A DNA stretch of 64,000 nucleotides from Triticum aestivum. Its lineage: Eukaryota > Streptophyta > Magnoliopsida > Poales > Poaceae. Position 1 is the first letter of the stretch; the number at the start of each line of letters is the position of its first letter. The position numbers and the translations under genes were made by a program. This document shows positions 35,831 to 47,431 of this stretch, one piece after another. Under the pieces are notes generated by a model that saw nothing but the letters and a program-made list of their open reading frames with translations, made no database searches and was not told where the DNA came from. The stretch covers positions 368,955,370-369,019,369 of the forward strand of contig NC_057798.1 in NCBI RefSeq assembly GCF_018294505.1, given 5' to 3'.

Positions 35831-35845
35831 AAGCTTGGGGATGCT
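35831..35845 (+). other. Polypurine tract of element E
   Basis: AAGCTTGGGGATGCT directly before the 3' LTR. Confidence 0.85.
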
Positions 35846-37416
35846 TGATACGTCTCCAACATATCTATAATTTTTTGTTGTTCCATGCTATTATATTATC
35901 CATCTTGGATGTTTTATATGCATTAATATGCTATTTTATATCATTTATGGGACTAACCTATGAACCTAGTGCCTAGTGCTAGTTGCTGCTTTTCCTTGTT
36001 TTTGTCATTTTACAGAAGGACAATACCAAACGGAGTCCAAATGGAATGAAACTTTTTGAGGATTTTTCTTGGACAAGAAGACAACCATGAAGCTTCGGGA
36101 AGAGTCCAGAAGACCCACGAAGGAGCCACAAGCCCTAGGGGCGCGCCCCGGGGGGCCTAGGCTTGTGCGCCCATTGCAGTTCTCCTAACACTAATCTCTG
36201 CTCTATAAATACCCAAATATTCCTGTTACGTCAGAGGGCACACCAAAAATAATTTTCCGCTGCCGAAAGCTGTTGTTCTCGTGAGATACAATCTTGGGGC
36301 CTTTTCCGGCACTCCGCCGGAGGGGGATTCGGCCACGGAGGGCCTCTACACCAACCTTGCCAACCTTTCGATGATGTGTGAGTAGTTTACCACAAACCTA
36401 TGAGTCCATAGCTAGTATCTAGATGGCTTCTTCTCTCTCTTTGATCTTCAATACAATGTCCTCCTCGATGTTCTTGCAGATCTATTCGATGTAATCTTCT
36501 TTTGCGGTGCGTTTATTGAGATCTAATGAATTGTGGATTTATGATCAAATTATCTATGAATATTATTTGAGTGTTTGTTGAACTCTTTTATGCATGATTA
36601 AGATAGTTTTGTATTTCTCTCCGATCTATCAATTTGGTTTGGCCAACTAGATTGGTTTTTCTTGCAATGGGAGAGGTGCTTTGTGATGGGTTCAATCTTG
36701 CGGTGTCCTCATCCAGTGACAGTAGGGGTAGCGAGGCACGTATTGTATTGTTTCCATTAAGGGTAGAAAGATGTGTCTTATATCATATTGCTTGAGTTTA
36801 TCCCTCTACATCATGCCATCTTGCTTAAGGCGTTACTCCGTTCTTATGAACTTAATACTCTAGATGCATGCTGGATAGAGGTTAATGTGTGGAGTAAAAG
36901 TAGTAGATGCAGGCAGGAGTCGGTCTACTTGTCATGGACGTGATGACTATATTCATGATGATTGCCTTAGATGTCGTTATAACTTTGCGCTTTTGTATCA
37001 GTTGCTCAATAGTAATTTGTTCACCCACCGTATGTGTTCTTTCAAGAGAGAAGCCTATAGTGAAACATATATCCCTGTTTCTATTTATCATCATATTTTC
37101 AGCTCTATAAAACTAAAAACCCAAAAATACCTTGCTGCAATTTATTTATATTTACTTTATTTTGCCTTTTATCTATCTTTTATACCTATCTCTATCAGAC
37201 CTCACTCTTGCTAGTGACCGTGAAGGGATTGACAACCCCTTTTTCGCGGTCTGTGCAAGTGCTTGTTAGTTTGTGCAGGTGCATCTATTGGGCACTTGTT
37301 TGTACCTCCTACTGATTTAATACCTTGGTTCTTAACTGAGGAAATAATTATCTCTACTTTGCTGCATCGCCCTTTCCTCTTCAAGGGAAAAATCAACGCA
37401 AGCTCTAGAAGTAGCA
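35846..37416 (+). repeat. 3' LTR of element E
   Basis: 1571 bp, TGATACGTCTCC to AGTAGCA, followed by TSD TTTTC. TATA box at 36204-36211. Several percent diverged from the 5' LTR by eye. Confidence 0.92.
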
Positions 37417-37421
37417 TTTTC

Positions 37422-38820
37422 TTACTGTTATTTATTAACTTTTGGATTGTTAGTCACTTTATGATGCAATTCTTATGCGTTTTATCTCTTATTTTGCAAG
37501 TTTCACATAAAGAGGGAGATTACCAACAACTGGAATTCTGGACCGAAAGGGCTACAACGGAGATAGCTATTCCACACAACTCCAAATGACCTGAAAAATT
37601 ATGGAGAAATATCTTGGAATATATAAAAAATATTGGCAGAAGAAATACTAGGAGGGGGGCCACCGGGGAGCGACAAGCTTAGGGGGTGCCACCGTCTAAG
37701 AGAAGACTTTCGGGATGAAGCGCCGCCGTCTCGAGGCGGAACCTGGACAGGATCACTTTTGTTCTCCAACGGAGCGATTCCACCAGGGAAACTTCCCTCC
37801 GAGAGTGGGGAATCCAAGCCATTGTCATCACCAACGATCTTCTCATCATGGTAAGACCAAGCTTCATCAACATCTTCACCAGCAACTCATCTCATCTCAA
37901 ACTCTAGTTCATCTCTTGCATTCAATCTTTGTCAAAAATACCTCAGATTGGTACCTGTGGTTTGCTGGTAGTGTTGATTACATCTTGTAGTTGATGCTAG
38001 TTGGTTTATTTGGTGGAAGATTAAATGTTCAGATCCTCAAGAATATTCAATGTACCTCTGATGTTGAACAAGAAATGTTTTGTGAGTAGTTACTTTTGTT
38101 CTGGAGGACATGGGAGAAGTCTTGTTATAAGTAATCATGTGACGTTGGTATTCGTTCCATATTTTGACTATATGTATATTGTTGCTTCCTTTAGTGGTGC
38201 CATGTGAAGGTTGAATACATGACACTTCACCATAATTGGGCCTAAGGGAAGGCATTGTGGAGTAATAAGTAGATGATGGGTTGCTAGAGTGACAGAAACT
38301 TATACCCTAGTTTATCCATTATTCCGTAAGGGGCTGATTTGGATCCATATGTTTCATGCTATAGTTAGATTTATCTTAATTCTTCTTTCGTAGTTGCGGA
38401 TGCTTGCGAGAGAGGTTAATCATAAGTGGGTTGCTTGTTCAAGTAAGAACAACACCCAAGCACCGGTCCACCCACATATCAAGATATCAAAGTAACGAAC
38501 GTGAATCAACTAAACATGATGGAACTGACTAGACGATAATTTCCATGTGTCCTTGAGAGCACTTTTCTTTATATAAGAGAACTTTTCGGCTTGTACTTCT
38601 CTATACAAAGGATTGGGCCACCTTCCTACACCTTTGCTATTATTTTTACTTGTTACTGGTTATGAAATATCTTGCTACCAAACAATCTATCGCTGTTACT
38701 TACAACACTTGCAGAGAATACCTCACTGAAAACCGCTTCGCGTTTCCTTCTGCTCCTTGTTGGATCCGACACTCTTACTTATTGAAAGTACTACGATTGA
38801 TCCCCTATACTTATGGGTCA
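37422..38820 (+). repeat. 5' LTR of element D, main part
   Basis: Continues the 28-bp LTR start at 30349-30376. It ends CTTATGGGTCA at 38820, 14 bp before the PBS. A TATA box TATATAAG lies at 38570-38577. ORFs in the GC-rich part near 37600-37890 are incidental. Confidence 0.75.
38570..38577 (+). promoter_or_regulatory. TATA box in element D LTR
   Basis: TATATAAG about 250 bp before the LTR end, the usual place for the U3 promoter in this family. Confidence 0.55.
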
Positions 38821-38834
38821 TAAAAAATCTTCTT

Positions 38835-38851
38835 TGGCGCCGTTGTCGGGG
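38835..38851 (+). other. PBS of element D
   Basis: TGGCGCCGTTGTCGGGG, the Athila-type primer site. Confidence 0.85.
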
Positions 38852-38870
38852 AGTGAAGCACCTTTGGTAA

Positions 38871-39174
38871 GTGGAATTTGGTAAGGAAACATTTATATTA
38901 CGTGCTAAAATTTTCCGTCACTTTGTACTATGGATGAGGGGTTTGTTCGGGGTATCTTCACCTAGACCAAAATCAATGATAGTTTCCCCTCATCCTACTG
39001 AACCTACTGAAAATATTTATTATGAAATTCCCTCGGGTATGTTAGAGAAACTGCTAGCTAATCCTTATGCAGGAGATGGAACGGTACATCCTGATATGCA
39101 CTTAATCTATGTGGAAGAAATTTGTGGATTTTTTAAGCTTGCAGGTCTATCTGAGGATGGAGTTAAGAAGAAGG
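38871..39174 (+). pseudogene. gag: Athila gag, N-terminal fragment
   Basis: An open frame of about 100 codons after the PBS. It contains ENIYYEIPSGMLEKLLANPY and then HPDMHLIYVEEICGFFKLAG and EDGVKKK, the start of the capsid-like gag domain of Athila elements. It is cut by insertion of LTR F at 39175, so the translated frame continues only into LTR sequence. The exact start codon is unclear because the frame is open back to near the PBS. Confidence 0.72.
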
Positions 39175-40608
39175 TGATATGTCTCCAATTTATCTATAAT
39201 TTTTTATTGTTCCATGCTATCATAGTATCAATCTTGGATGTTTTATATGCAACTATATGTCATTTTTTTTGGGACAAACCTATTAACTTATTGCCATGTG
39301 CCACTTGTTGTTTTTGCATGTTTTTGGTTTTTCTAGGAAATCAGTACCAAACAAAGTCCAAATGCCACGAACTTTTTGAAGATTTTTTTTCTGAACATAA
39401 GAGACCCTAGAAACTTCAGGAGGAAGTCAGGAGGTGGCCACGAGCCACCAAGGCACGCCCAGGGTGATAGGCTTGCCCTGGTGCCTCGTAGGCCGACCTT
39501 TGCTCTGTTTGACCTAATTCCGCCTCTATAAATTCTCTAAAATCGGGAAACCAACAGAGAGCCACCCAAAATGCTTTTTCCGCCGTTGCAAGCTTCTGTT
39601 CTGATGAGATCCCATCTAGAGGCCTTTTCTGGCACTCTGCCGGAGGGGGGATCAGTCAGGGAGGGCTTCTACATGAACCTTGCTGCCACTCCGATGATGT
39701 GTGAGTAGTTTACCACAGACCTAAGGGTCCACAGCTAGTAGCTAGATGGCTTCTTCTCTCTCTTTGATCTTCAATACATGTTCTCCTCGATGCTCTTGGA
39801 GATCTATTCGATGTAATCTTTTTGCACTGTGTTTGTTGGGATCCGATGAATTGTGGGTTGATGATCCGATCATCTATGAATATTATTTGTGTCTTCTCTA
39901 AACTCTTTTATGCACGATTATTATATCTTTGTATTTCTCTCTGATCTATTGATTTGGTTTGGCTAACTAGATTGATTTATCTTGCAATGGGAGAGGTGCT
40001 TTGTGATGAGTTTGATCTTGCGGTGCTCAATCCCAGTGACAGAAGGGGACATGCCACACATTTGTATCATTGCACTTAAGGATTAAACAATGGGGTTTAT
40101 TCATATTGATTGGATTTACTTTATCTACATCATGTCATCTTGCTTAAGGTATTACTCCGTTCTTTATGAACTTAATACTCTAGATGCATGCTGGATAGTG
40201 GTCGGAGTTTGGAGTAATAGTAGTAGATGCAGGCAGGAGTGGGTCTACTTGTCTCTGACGTGATGCCTATATACATGATCATTGCCTTGGATATCGTCAT
40301 GATTATTCGATTTTCTATGAATTACCCAACATTAATTTGTTCACCCACCGTATGTTATGTTCAAGAGAGAAGCCTCTTGTGAAAGCTATGGCCCCAGGGT
40401 CTATTTTTATCATTTATTAAAATCCAAAAAAACCTTGCTGCAGTTTTATTTACTTTATTTTATTTTGTGTTTTTGTTTATCTATCTATCACTACGAGATT
40501 TGATCCTTGCAATTAACCGCCAAGGGATTGACAACTCCTTGTTCACGGTGGGTGCATGTATTTGTTATTTTGTGTGTATGTACTGCTAACGAGGTGTTGT
40601 GTGGTTCT
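39175..40608 (+). repeat. LTR F: 5' LTR of another Athila-like element, cut by element G
   Basis: Begins TGATATGTCTCC and follows the LTR of element E in order, including a TATAAAT box near 39525. It is interrupted close to its 3' end (after GTGGTTCT) by the Tat-like LTR at 40609. The rest should lie right of the window. No internal domain is visible here. Confidence 0.78.
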
Positions 40609-40854
40609 TGTTGGGGATATAACCCCACGATATGACCCACACGTTTAGGGTCGGGTTATCAAGTGGCGGCCTAAACAGAAAGACTTGACATGGGCTATGG
40701 TGTCAAAGACCTCAAGGCCCATGTGGCGACTCATTGTGTGGGTCAACTCATGGCTCCGCACCTGATGTGGCGGCTCACCGAAGGGCGCCATAGTTCTTTT
40801 ACTTGGGAAATAAGACAAACAGGAAACTTATTAGGACACAAATCGGTATTACCC
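40609..40854 (+). repeat. 5' LTR of Tat-like element G, first part
   Basis: Begins TGTTGGGGATATAACC and is interrupted by element H after 246 bp. The remaining LTR part is at 60378-60679. Confidence 0.75.
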
Positions 40855-43600
40855 TCTAACATCCCAATTTTCAATTTGGATGTTATACATAGATCATCAT
40901 ATACATATCATATTTATTTTGCATTTTGTTGTGATCCTAGAAATCATAAGCAACTCAAGGACCCAAGGAGAGAGTTGGGGGTTTCACAAAATTCATATTT
41001 GAATTTATTTCAAATTGGAAAGAGGATCAATTTGATTTTATTATTTTTCTCTCCAATTATGTCCAATAATAAAAATATTAAAACATATTTGAACTTCTTC
41101 AACATCAGGGACATATTGGAGAAAGAATTTAAAAAATCAAATTATTATTTTATTGGTATTTTATTTGCTATTTTATTCGAATTAGAGAAAAATTGCATTT
41201 TAGTCCAGAAAAATGTTTATCTTCCCCTAAATATTAGGTTTGGATGGTGAAGTTTGTTTCTGGAATTTTTAGAATTTTTTTATATTTATTTTAGGATTTT
41301 TCTCGGCAAAATTATTAAAAAATAACTGTTCCAAACCGACTGGGCCGAAACCCAGCCGGCCCATCCGAGTCGCCGCCGCCTCTGCCTCCCGTGCGGATGC
41401 CGGAATCCGGCGAGGAGGAGTCCAGGTCGGCCTCCCCGTCACCCTTGCCCAAGCCGACCCCCTCGGGGCCTCTTTAAAAGGGCATCGCCACCGCCCCTCC
41501 TCTCCTCGTCACCCACCGCCGCCAGCGCCGCCCGCAGCCGCCGTCCCGCGCTGTTACTACCGCCGCTTCGCCCCGCCGCCGCACGCCGTAGCTTGCGCCG
41601 CCACCGACCGGATCCGCTGCGGCCGCCGACCGGTCAACCCCGTTTAACTAGTATAATCGCCGACCCGTCCGGTTTTATTTCCGGTTTTAATTCCGGTTTT
41701 GTTCGGTTAGGTTAGATCGGTTCATTTTTTTAGGTTAGTTTAAATTAACGAGCGTTCGTTTGTTTAGATCTGTTAGTGAATGATTTTCGTTAGATTAATT
41801 CTGTTAGTGAACGTTCGCGCCATAGTTTTTTCTTTTTTAGTTTATTTTTTGGCTAGGGACCTATCCGCGAATAGTTTTCTCGCGATTTAGCCCCTGATCT
41901 TAAAACTAGCGTAACTTTTTGCTCGTTTGTCCAAATTAGTTGAAACTAACGTCTAAATCTTTGTAATGTTCTGTACTTTCCAGTTAACCAACTTGAACAT
42001 GATTTTGACACTATAAAATTTGACTTTAGTTCAGATTAGTAAACGATCTTGTTTCGTTCGTTTCTCGAGTTTCGTTTCTCCGTTTGAGTTGTTTCTTTTG
42101 CAAATCGTAGCTAATCACATGTACCCACTGTTAATCTACATGATAACAATGCTGTTAGGTTTTATTTTTTGTCTAGTTTAAGCTATTTGCTTGTTTCGTG
42201 TTTGATTTGGATCTTTTCTCGGTTTTCTCATCGTTTTTTTGAGTGATTGCTTATGTATGCTACTATTTGTCTACGCTAGATTACCCGGAGTGCGAAGTTT
42301 GTTACTACGAATCTCTAGAGTTTGCAGTTCGTCAGCAAGGCAAGTTACACTTTGATCATACTCTTCTATACCCAGGTTTTACTATGCACTAGTATTACCC
42401 CACAAATATTTGCATGAGTAAGCTTGGGAACATGTGGTTTGGTTGTAGTGCTTGAGGTAGAAACCTAATACCTTTTGATCACCCCGGGAATATACGTCAT
42501 GTTTTATTATTTCTTAGCCATGCTCATAGACGGGGATTGGATAGTGATTCACGTGGAACTTTTGAGAGTTATTAATCTTGGATAACATTAAGGTGGAAAC
42601 TTTAATACACATCTGTGTGGATTGGTTGAGGCACCTAGGGAACCCCGTGTTGTCTATGTAGGGAAATCCTGGAGTACCCGTGTGATTTTGTCCTTCAGTT
42701 CGCCACCCAGGCTCAAAGGGATCATAGGATATTTCATGCCTAGAAACTTCCGTGTGAAGCCACAAGCCATTATGGGCTCTGGCATAGTTGAGTAAGTTGT
42801 GTGAGATCTCGAAGAGGTGAACTAGAAGATGTAGGGGAAAGTAGGTGTACCGGTCTACCCGAAGTATAGAGTAATTGCTTTAGAAAGACTATGTCTCGAC
42901 CATCCGATCATGGATGCGGTCGAGTCTTGTGGGGAAAAGTGCGCAACCTATGCAGAGTGTATAAACTAATCATGGTTAGACGTGTCCTCGGTTATGGACA
43001 TCTTGAGTATCTGGAATTGTATATTATTGTTGATCTCATCACTCTTTAATTAATTGATTGGGTTTAATGATGATACTTTTAATTGGGGTTCGAGTTGGGG
43101 GAACCTTCTCAAATATTGGAACAACTTGGGAGTAGTTAAATAAATTTATTCCTTTGTTGTAGGAAAAAACTAGCTATATGCAAAATCATAGACTTAGAGC
43201 CTCCACCAGCCAAATATTGCATATAGATATAGTTCCTACATTTGATTGTTTTACAGTGTAATTCTTCTAGCATATTCAATGTGTTGACCTACACGGCTGG
43301 AACGTCTCATGTTGCAAACTACTCAAACGACGAATAAGGTGCAATAGGTCGTTGTCTTGCACTCAGCTATGTCGTTGGAGTGGATGGACTTATTTACGTT
43401 CGAAGCTTCCACAGTTATTTAGTTTAGATGGCCTTCAGCCATGATATTTTTGTGTAATCATACTCTTTATGAGGACTCAGTGTAATAAGTGTGTGATTGA
43501 ACTCTGTTATAATTGCTTGAGTACTGCGTGTCAGCATTACCGGTCTAGGGATGACACTGATGCATAGAGACTTTGGTCCATTCGGATCGTGGTCGCTACA
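40855..43600 (+). repeat. 5' LTR of element H
   Basis: 2746 bp, from TCTAACATCCC (TG start mutated to TC; the 3' copy has TG) to GTCGCTACA. A GC-rich part with a TATA-like CTTTAAAAGG lies at 41472-41481. ORFs in it (for example 40690-41250, which spans the G/H border) are not genes. Confidence 0.88.
41472..41481 (+). promoter_or_regulatory. TATA-like box in element H 5' LTR
   Basis: CTTTAAAAGG downstream of a GC-rich tract. The homologous site in the 3' LTR (about 58286) lies just after the insertion point of element I. Confidence 0.45.
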
Positions 43601-43603
43601 AGA

Positions 43604-43615
43604 TGGTATCAAAGC
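43604..43615 (+). other. PBS of element H
   Basis: TGGTATCAAAGC, 3 bp after the LTR. It is the initiator-Met type (usually TGGTATCAGAGC) with one transition. Confidence 0.85.
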
Positions 43616-43706
43616 ACATACTAACTGTAGGACGCGACCACTAGAATAAGCCACATGATTTCTCTTCTCTGCTCATTTCTAATTCTCCTTTATTTTTACT
43701 CTATAG

Positions 43707-44447
43707 ATGGTGGACCCCAGGAATAATTTCACTCAGCCAGATGACGACACCCCTTTCGGACGACACTTGAAGGAAGTCACTAAGTACCTGAACATCGGAC
43801 TAACAAGCTTCACGGGGACTTTCTCTGCAACTGTGCCGGAAGAGGAGTGCTAGAAGATCAAAGTCTGGGTACCTGGGAGGACATTTGCGCCAACAATGCA
43901 GCCTATTGATTTGTACTTGGATGCACCAAGCTGGAGTTTAGGAAAGAGCATGGCAACCCATATCACCTTTGGACGCATATGTGAGGTGTATCACAAGGAG
44001 CTGGAGAACACCATTTATCAAATATGTGGCCGCCGAAATGAAGAATGGGAGATGATTCATACCAGGAGGGATGGTTCAATTGCGGCCTACATTCAAGAGA
44101 TGGGAGATCATATTTGTCGACAAGAGAATCAACTAATTATCAACATGAAGAAGATCAAGAAGCTGTTGAAGAAAAGCTACGAGCTAGAAGAGGAACTAAA
44201 GTTTACACATGATGGATATGAGGAAGAAATTGTCGTACTACTAGAGAAGCATGAAGACCTGAAGAGGAAGCTAGGACTACCAGTGGAGAATCACAAGCGA
44301 GAACCAGCAAAGGAGATCCGTTTGGAGGAATACATCATCTTGGACGACACCGACACGGATAGTGATGCAAATGATGACAGCGATGATGACTACGTTGACG
44401 AAGCTGGAGCAGATATTATGGAGTCTTCCTCTGATGAAAATTTCTAG
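43707..44447 (+). pseudogene. Extra ORF upstream of gag in element H (coiled coil, acidic tail)
   Basis: ATG 43707 to TAG 44445, 246 codons, broken by TAG at 43851-43853. N-terminal part DPRNNFTQPDDDTPFGRHL, then VWVPGRTFAP. The middle (residues ~110-190) is a Lys/Glu/Leu-rich likely coiled coil (IINMKKIKKLLKKSYELEEE). The C-terminus is extremely acidic (DDTDTDSDANDDSDDDYVDE). It lies between PBS and gag, a place where some grass gypsy elements carry an additional ORF. No enzymatic motif is seen. A structural or regulatory role is conceivable but unknown. Confidence 0.6.
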
Positions 44448-44646
44448 ATGACCACCATGTAACTAGTAGTATTCCTCCAAGTAGTTAGCAACAATCGAGT
44501 TTGTAATCATAGGTTAGATCGTTTGTGTGAACCTTGTGTGCTATTGAATGAAGTGAATTGATTGTGTTTGTCTCATGAGCATATGGGTAGTGAGTCTCTC
44601 TTAGACCTCATTCTATTCTATTATCTCACCCCCTCTAACCCATCAG
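44448..44646 (+). other. Spacer between extra ORF and gag in element H
   Basis: 199 bp without a coding frame, probably leader RNA before the gag start. Confidence 0.5.
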
Positions 44647-45705
44647 ATGCCTTCGAGACGTGACAATGGATTTGCAATCCCACCGGAGCTCATCCAGTTG
44701 ATCCAGCAGCAGAATGCTTTGATGCAGATGCTAGTTCAGAACTAGAACCAAGGAAACAACAACAACAACCCGCCTCCACCACCCCCTGTTGACCACCTAG
44801 CCCGTTTTCTAAGGTTGAATCCGCCGGTGTTCTCTAGTAGCACTGAGCCGATTGTTGCAGATGATTGGCTCCGCAAGATTGGAAGAGAGCTGACCACTAC
44901 AAGATGCACAGATGCGAAGAGAGTGCGCTTTGCCGCACATTAGCTTGATGGACCCGCAACATCTTGATGGGAGAATTTCACCACAACATACCCCATTGAT
45001 ACAGTTACATGGGATCAGTTTCAGTAGGCTTTCCACACTGCCCATGTTTCAGCAGGAGCTATGAGCATGAAGAAGTGCGAGTTTTGCAACTTTCTCCAAG
45101 GAGGGCGTACAGTGGGCCAGTATGTGGATGAGTTTAGAAAGTTAGCACACTATGCCCCAGATGATGTGGCCACAGATGCTGCTAAGGAGGAGAAGTTTCT
45201 TGAGGGACTCAACGATGAGCTGAGCATGCAGTTGATGGTGGCAACTTTCAACAACTACCAGAAGTTGGTAGACAGGGCCCTCATGATCGAAAGCAAGCAA
45301 CAACAGATTGATAATCGCAAGAGGAAGTATGGACAGGGGAGGTACACTTCTGGAGCTCAGCAGAAGCCCCGCTATTCCCTGTACTCGGGAGGACATGCCC
45401 ACAACCATGGAGGCCATAACCAAGGAGGACATATGCAGAATGGAGCAAGTTCACACAACCACAGTGGACCCAAGAATGGCAATGGGAATGGAGGAAGCAG
45501 CAGCCAGAACCGTTCCAACCCCTCAACGCCAGCCAAGAGGGATCTGAGCCACATTACTTGTTTCAAGTGCCAGAAGACCAGACATTATGCCACTGAATGT
45601 CCTGAAGCAAAGAATGGAAATGGCAATGGAGGTTCTGCAAAGAAGCCCAACCCCTTCACCAAAGGTCAGGTGAACCACGTCAGTGTGGAAGAGATAGAGG
45701 ATCAA
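44647..45705 (+). pseudogene. gag: Gag of element H (broken)
   Basis: Starts MPSRRDNGFAIPPELI at 44647. In-frame stops are TAG 44743, TAG 44941, TGA 44965 and TAG 45025. After the last stop the frame is open from 45061. It contains the retrotransposon gag domain ([32 protein letters not shown]), a Gly/Asn/His-rich linker and a zinc knuckle [14 protein letters not shown] (45559-45600). The knuckle has Arg instead of the usual Gly before the His. Three of the four stops are TAG where Gln is usual in related gags. It forms one frame with protease and RT, as usual in this clade. Confidence 0.82.
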
Positions 45706-46815
45706 CCCGACACAATTGTCGGTAAGTTTTTGATTAGTGCATTTACCGCACTTGTTCTTTTCGATACTGGTGCATCACATTCATTCATATCAAGGGGATT
45801 TGTGGATAAGTATAAATTGCCAACCGTAGCCCTTAAGTCACCTATGTTAGTAAGTTCCCCAGGAGCGGAGTATATGGCTAGTAGGGGGTGCTATCAGTTG
45901 CCAGTAACCATAGGTAGACATGTTTTCCCCACAAACCTGATTGTTCTGGAGTCACAAGGATTGGATGTGATACTAGGCATGGATTGGCTATCCAAGTTTG
46001 AGGGAAACATCGATTGTGCCAGTAAATCAATTCTTTTCATCACCCCAGAAGGAAAGAGGATCAAGTATGTATCCCGGCATGCGCCGAGGAGGACTCAGGT
46101 GAATTCCTTAACAGGAGTTGTTCGGGAGGGAGTACCAGTGGTGAAGGATTATCTCGTCGTATTTCCGGAGGAGTTACCAGGCATGCCACCAGATCGAGAC
46201 ATTGAGTTTTTTATTGAGTTATTGCCAGGCACTGGACCAATATCCAAGAGACCATATTGGATGCCAGCAAAAGATCTGGAGGAAATTAAGAAGAAGATTA
46301 AGGAGTTACTAGAGAAAGGTTACATTCGACCAAGTTCATCACCTTGGGGAGCCCCAATGCTTCTAGTGGAGAAGAAGGATGGATCTTTGAGGATGGTTGT
46401 TGATTATCATGCGCCGAATGAGGTGAAAATCAAGAACAAATACCCTCTGGCTATGATTAATGATTTGTTTGACTAGTTTCAAGGAGCTAAAGTTTTCTCC
46501 AAGATCGATCTTCGATCAGGTTATCACCAGTTGAAGATCCGAGAGCAGGATATACCTAAGACAACCTTTACCACGAGGTATGGGCTATATGAGTATATAG
46601 TGATGTCATTTGGTTTGACTAATGCCCCTTCCTATATGAGTATGATGAACAAGGTGTTTATGGAGTTGTTGGATAAGTTTGTCATGGTGTTTATTGATGA
46701 TATATTGGTCTACTCGAAGAATGAAGAAGAGCATAAGGAGCATTTGCATTTGGTTCTTGATAACTCAGGGAACATCAATTGTATGCCAAGTTCAGCTAAT
46801 GTGAGTTTTGGTTGA
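45706..46815 (+). pseudogene. pol: Protease and reverse transcriptase (palm) of element H (broken)
   Basis: Retropepsin-like DTGA active site at 45763-45774 followed by SHSFIS. RT from about 46200 ([31 protein letters not shown]), stop TAG 46474-46476. It continues as [33 protein letters not shown] and the catalytic FIDD box at 46690-46701. A frameshift near 46760 throws the frame out, and a TAA at 46797 lies in the following frame. The catalytic Asp pair is intact, but the frame cannot yield a full enzyme. Confidence 0.88.
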
Positions 46816-47431
46816 AGGAAGTTGGATTTCTCGGACATGTTATATCCAGAGAAGGAATAGCAGTAGACCCTACCAAGGTTGCTTCTGTCACTAAATGGTT
46901 GGCACGCACCTCAGTTGGAGAGATCAGAAGTTTTCTTGGGCTCGCAGGTTATTACTGGAGGATTATCGAGAATTTCTCCAATATTGCAAAGCCCATGACG
47001 GAATTATTAAAGAAGGACACCAAGTTTAAATGGACTAAGGATTGTGAGGCCAGTTTTCAGGAGTTGAAGAAAGTTTGGTTACAACCCCAGTGCTGATTCT
47101 CCCAGACCAACGCAAGGATTTTCAAGTATATTGCGACGCTTCACGTCGAGGACTTGGATGTGTGCTTATGCAGAAAGGAAGAGTTGTTTCATATGCCTCA
47201 CGATAGCTTCGACCTCATGAGTTGAATTATGCTACGCATGATTTGGAGTTAGCAGTCGTAGTGCATGCGCTGAAGACATGGAGACACTTTCTCATCGGAA
47301 ACCATTGTGATGTATACACTGATCATAAGAGTTTGAAATACATCTTCACGCGGAAGGAGTTGAACCTCAGGCAAATGAGATGGTTGGAGCTCATAAAGGA
47401 TTATGACATGAGATTGCATTATCATCCATGA
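46812..47431 (+). pseudogene. pol: RT thumb and RNase H of element H (broken)
   Basis: Frame 46812 onward reads GFLGHVISREGIAVDPTK and FLGLAGYYWRIIENFS (RT thumb/connection). A frameshift near 47070 leads into RNase H (YCDASRRGLGCVLMQ), with TAG at 47204. The following open frame 47222-47431 holds [19 protein letters not shown] and [13 protein letters not shown] further one-base shift occurs near 47428. Confidence 0.85.

Larger units (their letters stand above)
30377..37416 (+). mobile_element. Element E: complete non-autonomous Athila-like LTR retrotransposon
   Basis: 7040 bp flanked by a perfect TSD TTTTC (30372-30376 and 37417-37421). 5' LTR 30377-31943, decayed PBS 31955-31971, broken ORF 32170-33016, non-coding half, PPT 35831-35845, 3' LTR 35846-37416. 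LTR start and non-coding half are related to A-C. The LTR end (AGTAGCA) and the coding module are different. It inserted 28 bp into the LTR of element D. Confidence 0.92.
30349..39174 (+). mobile_element. Element D: Athila gypsy retrotransposon, 5' part, split by element E
   Basis: The 5' LTR (30349-30376 plus 37422-38820, about 1427 bp) begins TGATATGTTC and ends CTTATGGGTCA. PBS is at 38835 and the start of an Athila-type gag at 38871-39174. It is then interrupted at 39175 by LTR F. Its remaining part must lie beyond the right window edge. The exact LTR start is inferred from the TG and the end of the preceding ORF remnant. Confidence 0.72.

Noticed and set aside
40690..41250. 186-codon ORF as a gene
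   Set aside because: It spans the border between the LTRs of elements G and H and shows no known domain.
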